Shown here one piece after another: positions 1 to 5,360 of a stretch of 6,568 nucleotides of DNA (positions within the stretch are counted from its first letter, which is position 1; every line of letters begins with the position of its first letter). Source of the DNA: an uncultured Eubacteriales bacterium (GTDB lineage: Bacteria; Bacillota; Clostridia; Christensenellales; Christensenellaceae); the NCBI GenBank assembly GCA_902782475.1, contig CACZNR010000054.1, positions 1 through 6,568 of the forward strand. The letters run 5' to 3'. A program made the position numbers and the translations under genes. Under the pieces are notes generated by a model. The model had not been told where the DNA came from, did not search any database, and saw only the letters and a program-made list of their open reading frames with translations.

Positions 1-1047
1 GACGGCAAAGTCGTATTTGATGGAACAAGAGATGATTTCTTCAAGGATTTTGCACTTCAGGAGACCCTTGGTGTTACCATTCCACAGGAAGCTGATATCT
101 ATCGTGCTCTTGCAAAGATCAAACCGGAGATCAATATGTTCTTCAACCTTGATGGTGCAAAAGCAGAACTGGACAAGTATTTTGAAGTCAAGACTGCTCC
201 GAAAGAGGAAGAAAAGAGCGTTTCAACCGATTCTTTCCTTACAGTGCATCAGCTGAACAAGATATTTGAAGATGGCTATCATGCCCTTAAGGACATAAGC
301 GTTGCTTTCCCTAAGGGTAAGGTCGTTGCAATAATGGGACAGAACGGTTCAGGAAAAACCACTCTTGTAAAACATCTGAATGGTCTTTACAAACCAACCA
401 CCGGTGATGTCCGCTATATGGGAGAATCCATAATCAAGAAGACCGTTGCCCAGATCTCAAGGAACATAATCCTTGTCTTCCAGCATCCTGAACACATGCT
501 GTTTGAGCAGACTGTTGCCAAGGAAGTTTCATTCTGTGCAAAGATGCATGGTCTTGAATTCCCTGAAGAAGAAATAATGAACGTTCTCGAACGTTATGAT
601 CTCAAGAACGATGCGGAGACTTTCCCTGTTAACCTTTCAATGGGTAAGAAGCATCTGCTCACTATACTTTCAGTCCTGTTCTCAAGCTCTGACGTTATCA
701 TACTTGACGAGCCGACCCTGGGCATGGACCTGAAGATCAAGACCCAATTGGAAGATATAGTTCATAATCTTAAGGAAGCAGGCAAAACTGTCATCATCAT
801 AAGCCACGAGATCCCTCTTGTGTTTAAACTTGCTGATGATGCAATAATACTCAACAAATCTGAAAAGGTATACGAAGGTTCCATAAAGGAACTTGCGTAC
901 AGAGATGATATCTTTGAATTTATCAATATCAATCTGCCACCTGTAGTTCAGCTGTCAAAGCGTTATGGTTTTGACAGGATATGCTTCAACGTCGATGATT
1001 TCGCAACTGAAGCACTTAAGACCTTAAACGAAGGAGGACTTGAATAA
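1..1047 (+). CDS. ECF transporter ATP-binding protein, two-ATPase (fused EcfA) type; 5' end outside the window
   Basis: This is the ATPase subunit of an energy-coupling factor vitamin/micronutrient importer, acting at the cytoplasmic face of the membrane. The open frame runs from base 1 with no start codon, so the gene is cut by the left edge; 348 codons are visible. Residues 1-20 (DGKVVFDGT...) look like the end of a preceding ABC domain, followed by a linker of about 60 residues rich in Lys and Glu. A complete second ABC domain starts near residue 80. It has Walker A GQNGSGKTT at 113-121, a Q-loop (FQHPEHMLF) near 160, a signature-like LSMGKKHL near 212, Walker B VIILDEPTLGMD near 232-243 and the H-loop SHE at 268-270. 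The signature departs from LSGGQxQR. ATG at 136 lies in the linker and is not the true start. The tandem layout is known from YkoD-like ECF ATPases. The stop overlaps the ecfT start by one base, so the two are co-transcribed. Confidence 0.93.
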   Translation, partial: DGKVVFDGTRDDFFKDFALQETLGVTIPQEADIYRALAKIKPEINMFFNLDGAKAELDKYFEVKTAPKEEEKSVSTDSFLTVHQLNKIFEDGYHALKDISVAFPKGKVVAIMGQNGSGKTTLVKHLNGLYKPTTGDVRYMGESIIKKTVAQISRNIILVFQHPEHMLFEQTVAKEVSFCAKMHGLEFPEEEIMNVLERYDLKNDAETFPVNLSMGKKHLLTILSVLFSSSDVIILDEPTLGMDLKIKTQLEDIVHNLKEAGKTVIIISHEIPLVFKLADDAIILNKSEKVYEGSIKELAYRDDIFEFININLPPVVQLSKRYGFDRICFNVDDFATEALKTLNEGGLE

Positions 1048-1856
1048 TGCGTTATCTGTCATATGTAAACAAGGATGCATTTCTTCACAAGCTTGATCCA
1101 AGGACCAAGTTCGTGTTCTTCCTCCTGATGGCATTACTGATATCTATCTGCAGCACCGGATGGGCGCTCCTTTTCCTGTTTGTATTTTTCCTTGGCCTCT
1201 GGATCAAGGGAAAGATACTCAAGGAGATGGTCTTCCTTGCAAAGCAGCTCAAGATACTGATCATTTTCCTTATCCTGCTATGGCTGATAATCGGACTTTT
1301 CTCACCGCCTCAGGTGGAAGGCCCTATATTCTGGCAGGGAAAGGTATTTAACATCGATATATGCTTTGACTGGTACGATATATATAAAGGTGTTATTTCT
1401 GCATTGAGACTTTACCTGATGGTAGCATCTTTCTTTACAGTACTTGTATCCACTAACTTCAGTGAGATCATATTGGGACTTACGAAATGGCATTTCCCAT
1501 ATTCACTGTCATATGGTATCGGCCTTGTGTTCCAGATAATACCTATCGTTATTACTGAACTCAATGCCATTATGGAAGCCGAAAGCTCAAGAGGTCTTGA
1601 GATAGAAAAGTGCAGCTGGGCTACAAAGATAAAGAATTATCTGATCTTTGCTGTTCCGCTGTTTTTCAGAGTGCTCAATAAAGGACATTCTATCTCCCTT
1701 GGAATGCACTTCTATAAACTGAACTTTGGTGTAAAGCGTACATCATACAAGACTATCAAGGCTACAAAGAACGATCTGTGGTTCTCATTGTGCACATTCT
1801 TTGTCATTGCTGCAACGATAGCGATCCATGTATTATTCTTTATACCTTTAGTATAA
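1047..1856 (+). CDS. ecfT: ECF transporter transmembrane coupling protein EcfT
   Basis: EcfT is the integral membrane subunit that joins the ATPase pair to the substrate-binding S component. The 269-residue product has the family's N-terminal HKLDPRTKF at 14-22. Hydrophobic segments lie at about 23-52, 64-85, 115-136, 153-170, 197-210 and 245-268, with a soluble insert at about 86-112. The first coupling motif is present as AESSRG at 178-183. The second, expected as A-M-E-x-R-G, reads GMHFYK at 219-224, so the Arg position is Tyr223; the RTSY that normally follows is kept at 231-234. The start is supported by AAGGAGG at 1031-1037, nine bases upstream, and by the TAATG overlap with the ATPase gene, which implies translational coupling. 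Length is normal for the family. The family call is firm; the meaning of the altered second motif is inference. Confidence 0.93.
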   Translation: MRYLSYVNKDAFLHKLDPRTKFVFFLLMALLISICSTGWALLFLFVFFLGLWIKGKILKEMVFLAKQLKILIIFLILLWLIIGLFSPPQVEGPIFWQGKVFNIDICFDWYDIYKGVISALRLYLMVASFFTVLVSTNFSEIILGLTKWHFPYSLSYGIGLVFQIIPIVITELNAIMEAESSRGLEIEKCSWATKIKNYLIFAVPLFFRVLNKGHSISLGMHFYKLNFGVKRTSYKTIKATKNDLWFSLCTFFVIAATIAIHVLFFIPLV

Positions 1857-1893
1857 AAAGATATTTAATTTTGCTTATGCGAATTAAAGTAAC

Positions 1894-1915
1894 GCTCTGT
1901 TTGCGCGGACAGAGC
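1894..1915 (+). promoter_or_regulatory. Intercistronic hairpin between ecfT and the S-component gene
   Basis: GCTCTGT (1894-1900) pairs perfectly with ACAGAGC (1909-1915) around the loop TTGCGCGG, which can close further with two U-G pairs. It is followed by an A/C-rich stretch (AAAAACAACAACAAAC) and not by a U-run, so it is not a rho-independent terminator on this strand. It could be an mRNA processing or stability element, an attenuator-type structure, or an operator read as an inverted repeat. The hairpin is seen directly; the role is unknown. Confidence 0.5.
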
Positions 1916-1956
1916 AAAAACAACAACAAACTATTTATTTTTGAGAGGATAATCTT

Positions 1957-2538
1957 ATGACAAATCAGAAGAAAAAATTTTCATTTGTTAACATCATATT
2001 CTTCGTAATATTTGGTGTTTTAACAGGCGTTGTTTGGGCATACCTTTCTCCTATTCCTTTAATTCCAGGCGCTGTACACTTCCGTACATTCGCTTTCATC
2101 ATCCCAGCTATTGGATACCTCTTTGGACCAGTTACTGGATTCTTTGCTGGATATATCGGAACATTAGTTTGGTCACTGCTTGCAGGAATGTTCATTCCTC
2201 TTCACAGCCCACTTACAGACGGTATCACAGTTGGACTTTCAGCTGCATTACCAGCTCTTATCCACTTAAAGAATGGCAAGATCGACCTTATGGATCTTCT
2301 CCAGCCAGGACAGAAGGGTAAGTTCATACTCAAGAGCGAGATCCTTTGCTTACTGTTCGGAGTTCTCATGATCCTTACAACAAGTATCTCCCTTTCATAT
2401 TTCGCAGGACTTCCTTATTCATACTGCGTAATCTGGATCGGTATTGCTGACGTTGTTCCGATCGCTCTTACCCCATTCGTAGTTATGTGGTTAGCACCTT
2501 TAATGAAGAACGTTCGTACATTAGTACCTTATGTATAA
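1957..2538 (+). CDS. Probable ECF transporter S component (substrate-binding membrane protein), substrate unknown
   Basis: This 193-residue, very hydrophobic protein has about five or six membrane segments (roughly 10-30, 43-60, 62-80, 88-103, 128-150 and 155-182) and a positively charged N-terminus (NQKKK). Size and topology fit ECF S components, which bind the vitamin or other micronutrient and dock onto EcfT. The pattern GYLFGPVTGFFAGYIGTLVW (53-72) followed by a P-L-x-D-G turn (85-89) resembles S-component proteins. The first helix carries G20-xxx-G24-xxx-A28, a small-residue face that could pack against EcfT. GAGAGG at 1943-1948, eight bases upstream, supports the start. It lies 100 bases after ecfT on the same strand, so it is likely part of the same transporter. 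It uses TTA for 9 of 28 Leu codons, against two TTA codons in all of ecfT. The substrate cannot be assigned: there is no riboswitch or biosynthesis gene beside it. Confidence 0.75.
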   Translation: MTNQKKKFSFVNIIFFVIFGVLTGVVWAYLSPIPLIPGAVHFRTFAFIIPAIGYLFGPVTGFFAGYIGTLVWSLLAGMFIPLHSPLTDGITVGLSAALPALIHLKNGKIDLMDLLQPGQKGKFILKSEILCLLFGVLMILTTSISLSYFAGLPYSYCVIWIGIADVVPIALTPFVVMWLAPLMKNVRTLVPYV

Positions 2539-2594
2539 TCAGAAACAATAACGACTCCCGCGTAAGTCTTTTATAGTATCTGAACATACAGAAT

Positions 2595-2629
2595 AAAAAA
2601 GCAGCTGATATCTTATCAGTTGCTTTTTT
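2595..2629 (+). terminator. Strong intrinsic terminator, possibly bidirectional
   Basis: AAAAAAGCAGCTGATA (2595-2610) pairs with TATCAGTTGCTTTTTT (2614-2629) around a three-base TCT loop. The 16-base-pair stem has a single G-U pair when read on the + strand, and the T-run makes a classic terminator for the S-component gene ending at 2538. Read on the - strand it also ends in a T-run but has an A-C mismatch, so it probably also stops the converging M24 peptidase transcript (coding end at 2649), though less tightly. Confidence 0.9.
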
Positions 2630-2648
2630 GTATGTATCTTGAATGATT

Positions 2649-3722
2649 TCATTCTATGATCTGTATGTCTCTTGGATAATAGTTAAGTGTCTCACATCCA
2701 TCCTTTGTGACAAGTACAAGGTCCTCGATCCTGACACCAAACTTTCCGGAAAGATATATTCCAGGTTCGATGCTGAATGTCATTCCCTCTTCTACCACCA
2801 TTTCATTGTTTCCGGCTACGGATGGTTCTTCGTGGAGCTGCATGCCGATGTTGTGTCCAAGTCTGTGAGTGAAATACTCTCCATATCCTTCAGAAGCGAT
2901 GTAATCCCTTGCTGCAGCATCTATATCACAGAATCTTACTCCCGGTCTTACAGCTTCCCTTCCACGTCTGTTTGCTTCTTTTACTAACTCATACACTTTT
3001 CTCTGCTCTTCTGTTATTCCTTTATAGAAGAAAGTCCTGGTCATGTCTGAGAAATATCCGTTCGTTTCCTGTCCTGCGTCCACCAGTACCAGGTCACCAG
3101 GTTTAAGCTTTGTGTCACCATTTATGTGATGTGGCTCAGCAGCTCCTGCACTGAAACCTACCAGTGGTTCCCATGGAGAACCTATCTTCTTGTACTCTGC
3201 GATAAGCAGTTCTGCCAGTTCAAGCTCTGTCATTCCTTCACGCAGCATGGATGGTACTTTTGATATGACTTCATCATTCAGGAGAGAAGCCTTTCTCATA
3301 AGGTCTCTTTCAGTCTCGTCTTTGATCATCCTTATCTGGTTCACTATATATGAACCATTCACTGCCTTTATATAGCTTCTCTGTTCCAGAAGCTGAATAA
3401 GGAACTGTGCATAGAGAAAACCGTCGATCCCTATGGTACCGGACGGAAGATATGCTGCAAGATCCTTTGTGGCGATATCCGTATCGTCATGATATACCAC
3501 ATCAAAATCCTCTCCCTCCTCTATAGGAAAGAGCTTGTTGACGAACAGCTGTGCCTTGCCTTCTTTAGGGATGGCCAATGCCATCAGTCTTTCTCCCATG
3601 TGAGTGACTTTTCTGTCTATCAGATATTCGATAGATTTAAGATCACTTACTACATCTGCTTCCAGACCATTTTCCATGATCTTTTTCTGGACCTTAGCGA
3701 TCCTTTCACTATAAATGCTCAT
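2649..3722 (-). CDS. M24 family metallopeptidase (Xaa-Pro aminopeptidase / prolidase-like)
   Basis: This is a cytoplasmic peptidase of the 'pita-bread' fold, predicted to remove or split residues next to proline using two metal ions. The 357 residues divide into an N-terminal creatinase-like domain (about 1-125) and a catalytic domain (about 130-350) that opens with the conserved RMIKDETE (131-138). All five metal ligands of the family are visible: D215 (LVDAG), D226 (FSDMTR), H290 (HRLGHNIG), E319 (SIEPGIY) and E333 (VRIEDL). The helper histidines H198 (EPHH) and H297 (LHEEP) are also present, so an active enzyme is expected. The length is typical of short prolidase/aminopeptidase P homologues in Firmicutes. 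AAGGAG (complement of 3733-3738) lies ten bases before the ATG. It is the second gene of an operon, 19 bases after the YitT-family gene. Sequence alone does not separate aminopeptidase P from prolidase, so no symbol is given. Confidence 0.93.
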   Translation of the reverse strand: MSIYSERIAKVQKKIMENGLEADVVSDLKSIEYLIDRKVTHMGERLMALAIPKEGKAQLFVNKLFPIEEGEDFDVVYHDDTDIATKDLAAYLPSGTIGIDGFLYAQFLIQLLEQRSYIKAVNGSYIVNQIRMIKDETERDLMRKASLLNDEVISKVPSMLREGMTELELAELLIAEYKKIGSPWEPLVGFSAGAAEPHHINGDTKLKPGDLVLVDAGQETNGYFSDMTRTFFYKGITEEQRKVYELVKEANRRGREAVRPGVRFCDIDAAARDYIASEGYGEYFTHRLGHNIGMQLHEEPSVAGNNEMVVEEGMTFSIEPGIYLSGKFGVRIEDLVLVTKDGCETLNYYPRDIQIIE

Positions 3723-3741
3723 ATGTCAAAATCTCCTTAGA

Positions 3742-4614
3742 TCAATCTCCGTTTGCTACTCTTGTGAGCTTGAATCCTTCTCCATGAACTTCAATGGATT
3801 CAAGTACTACACTGAAGGATTCAGGGTCAACATGCTTTACTGCTTGTTCCATCAGGTACATCTCCTTGTCATTGCAGGCACACATGACCATCTGCTTGTC
3901 TTCATTGCGGTATCCGCCTTTTACATCTATAACAGTGGTACCTCTTTCAGTTACCTTGTCTATGACCTTGGTTATCTCATCAGCCTTGGTTGTGATTATC
4001 AGAGCGAGCTTACCAGCATTGCTGCCGTACATCGTCTTATCTATCACAAGATTCGTAACAAAGCTGATCACCAGTCCATAGACTATACCATCTATGTCAC
4101 CCATCAGTACACCGCCAGCCACAACGATGACAGCATCCACGATGAATATGATCTTTCCTAGTGAAACATGGGGCAGAATGGATTTCACATAAACTGATAT
4201 GAAATCCGTACCTCCGGTAGAAGCATTTCTCATGTATATAAGTGCATATCCTATTCCACCAAAAACACCGGAACAGAGTGCAGCCAGTAACTTTTCTCCC
4301 TTATAAACAGGAATCAGCGGGCACAGATAGTCCACCATGACGGAATACAGTACTGTGCAGAATATGGATCTCCAGAAAAAGCGTTTGCCAAGCTTTCTGT
4401 AACAGATCAGAGCTACCGGGATATTCAGAAGAATGGTCGTAACACCAAGCGGGACTTTGAAAAGATAATTGATGATCAGTGCGATACCGGAAAAACCTGT
4501 CAGTGGAAAATTGTATGAATCTGCGAAATTATAGATACCGATTGCTGCCATAAAGCAGGCAAAGATCAGAACAGCTATCTCTGTAAGCAATTTGAAATAC
4601 TTGTTGTCCTTCAT
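3742..4614 (-). CDS. YitT-family integral membrane protein with C-terminal DUF2179 domain
   Basis: This 290-residue protein has about six membrane segments (roughly 10-30, 41-70, 80-98, 108-128, 153-171 and 175-192) followed by a soluble C-terminal domain of about 95 residues. The repeated Gly-rich motifs of the family are visible as LTGFSGIALIIN (38-49) and NASTGGTDFI (130-139). The tail carries the DUF2179 pattern, with ERGTTVIDVKGGY at 223-235 and the ending VLESIEVHGEGF at 270-281. The family is common in Firmicutes, often in several copies, and its transported substrate is not established. Length matches the usual 280-290. GGAG (complement of 4623-4626), eight bases upstream, supports the ATG. 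A probable promoter and a 5' hairpin lie just upstream. It is the first gene of a two-gene operon with the M24 peptidase. Confidence 0.92.
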   Translation of the reverse strand: MKDNKYFKLLTEIAVLIFACFMAAIGIYNFADSYNFPLTGFSGIALIINYLFKVPLGVTTILLNIPVALICYRKLGKRFFWRSIFCTVLYSVMVDYLCPLIPVYKGEKLLAALCSGVFGGIGYALIYMRNASTGGTDFISVYVKSILPHVSLGKIIFIVDAVIVVAGGVLMGDIDGIVYGLVISFVTNLVIDKTMYGSNAGKLALIITTKADEITKVIDKVTERGTTVIDVKGGYRNEDKQMVMCACNDKEMYLMEQAVKHVDPESFSVVLESIEVHGEGFKLTRVANGD

Positions 4615-4641
4615 ATTAAAAACTCCAGGGATATTTATAAA

Positions 4642-4677
4642 AGCGGACTTTGGGGACTATACCGCTAAAAGTCCGCT
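4642..4677 (-). terminator. Hairpin upstream of the YitT gene: possible terminator of the preceding gene and/or 5'-UTR stem-loop
   Basis: Bases 4642-4651 (AGCGGACTTT) and 4668-4677 (AAAGTCCGCT) form a perfect 10-base-pair inverted repeat with a 16-base loop. Read on the - strand it lies 41 bases after the stop codon of the FMN-binding protein gene and is followed by TTTATAAATAT, a weak T-rich tail suitable for a modest intrinsic terminator. It would also start within a base or two of the predicted 5' end of the YitT transcript, where it could protect the mRNA. The inverted repeat is certain; the role is not. Confidence 0.55.
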
Positions 4678-4685
4678 CAAGGATA

Positions 4686-4715
4686 ATTATATCATTTTTA
4701 AGTTTTCGGAGTGAA
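4686..4715 (-). promoter_or_regulatory. Probable sigma-A promoter for the YitT-M24 operon, extended -10
   Basis: On the - strand a perfect TATAAT (complement of 4686-4691) is preceded by TGA, giving the extended -10 form TGnTATAAT. Eighteen bases further upstream lies TTCACT (complement of 4710-4715), four of six matches to TTGACA. Transcription would start near 4678, giving a leader of about 64 bases before the ATG at 4614. The -35 begins within three bases of the stop codon of the preceding gene. Confidence 0.6.
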
Positions 4716-4717
4716 CC

Positions 4718-5230
4718 TTATTCGTGTTCCTTTCCGGTGAAGTGATCCACCACTACCCTGAAAACATTGACTGCCTGAAACATCCTCGGATCAAAAGGGA
4801 ATGTCCTTCCCACCTGATGCAGCATAAGCATGTTCAGTGCATGCTCTTTTTCACTGTCGTCTTCTATGAACTCTGCCTTTCCATTGCCTATTATGCTCAG
4901 GAATCTGTATGCATATGTGCATGCAATCTCTTCATTTTCTGCATAGACTTCATGGTCACAATCCATCTCTATGCATACCTCAGGATCATATTTAAGAGCG
5001 TCTACCTTTCTTCCCTGTTTTGCACAGTGAAAATACAGCACCAGTTTTTCATCCTTATACTCATATCCAAAGTTCATGGGAACGATATAAAGGCCATATT
5101 CATCCTTCATGCCGATCCTGCATACCCTGCATTTTTCAACTACGCCCAGTTTTCTGTCAAGTTCAGTTATCTCCCTGTCTTTTCTTCTCATTTCTACCAT
5201 TTGCATCACACTTCTTAATCCCTTATTCAT
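4718..5230 (-). CDS. Pyridoxamine 5'-phosphate oxidase / NimA-like FMN-binding split-barrel protein
   Basis: This small cytoplasmic flavin-binding protein belongs to the split-barrel superfamily. Many members in anaerobes are of unknown substrate and some (Nim proteins) reduce nitroimidazoles. With the longest start the product has 170 residues. Family features in order are MRRKDREI at 14-21, GLYIVPMNFGYEY at 46-58, YFHCAKQGRK at 66-75 (H68 at the position of the conserved Nim histidine), ALKYDPEVCIEMD at 78-90, a central strand with GNGKAEFIED at 115-124, and the ending FTGKEHE. The start is uncertain. ATG at 5230 has no ribosome site. AAGGGA (complement of 5219-5224) would suit a GTG at 5209 or an ATG at 5206. 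Homologues usually begin at or just before MRRK, which favours 5200 or 5191. It is divergent from the C11-like lipoprotein gene. Substrate is unknown, and nothing here supports calling it a resistance gene. Confidence 0.88.
   Translation of the reverse strand: MNKGLRSVMQMVEMRRKDREITELDRKLGVVEKCRVCRIGMKDEYGLYIVPMNFGYEYKDEKLVLYFHCAKQGRKVDALKYDPEVCIEMDCDHEVYAENEEIACTYAYRFLSIIGNGKAEFIEDDSEKEHALNMLMLHQVGRTFPFDPRMFQAVNVFRVVVDHFTGKEHE
5219..5224 (-). promoter_or_regulatory. Candidate ribosome binding site inside the longest reading frame of the FMN-binding protein gene
   Basis: The word AAGGGA on the - strand is the only good Shine-Dalgarno match near the start of this gene. It lies nine bases before a GTG (5209) and twelve before an ATG (5206), and downstream of the first ATG (5230). 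This suggests the true protein is 7 to 13 residues shorter than the longest frame. Confidence 0.4.
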
Positions 5231-5360
5231 ATAGATATATGATACTATGATACACGTTTTTCTTCTTAATTTTTTGTAAATAAAAGATTAAAACGGGCTC
5301 CCTGTTATGAGCTATATGATATTCTTGTTTATATATTCTATGATATATCTTAGAGGTATT
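5231..5360. other. Divergent intergenic region with repeated TATGATA words
   Basis: These 130 AT-rich bases separate two divergent genes. TATGATA occurs four times on the + strand: at 5238-5244 and 5246-5252 (an exact tandem duplication of TATGATAC, 5238-5253), at 5315-5321 and at 5339-5345. No clean sigma-A promoter with both hexamers at proper spacing was found for either gene, although TATGAT-like -10 words are abundant. The region must hold the promoters of both genes; the repeats could be regulator half-sites or chance in AT-rich DNA. Confidence 0.45.

Noticed and set aside
17..256. A 79-codon open frame overlapping the start of the ATPase gene
   Set aside because: It is out of frame with the well-supported ATPase reading frame, which is open from base 1. 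Its Arg/Ser/Leu-rich product resembles no family.
1857..1956. Possible riboswitch controlling the S-component gene
   Set aside because: The 100-base gap holds only one short hairpin and no terminator, and I see no conserved core of thiamin, cobalamin, riboflavin or other known vitamin riboswitches.
2034..2321. A 95-codon open frame within the S-component gene
   Set aside because: It is a shifted-frame shadow. The membrane-protein frame has the ribosome site and the expected hydrophobic pattern.
3715..4161. A 148-codon open frame on the + strand
   Set aside because: It is antisense to the YitT-family gene, has no convincing ribosome site and no recognisable domain.
4724..5218. A 164-codon open frame on the + strand
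   Set aside because: It lies fully antisense to the FMN-binding protein gene, whose family motifs are clear. Its product is Cys/His/Phe-rich in the way antisense translations usually are, with no recognisable domain.
4718..5230. Nitroimidazole resistance (nim) gene
   Set aside because: The fold and the conserved histidine fit the wider split-barrel superfamily, but most such proteins in anaerobes have unknown substrates, and nothing in the sequence shows a Nim function.
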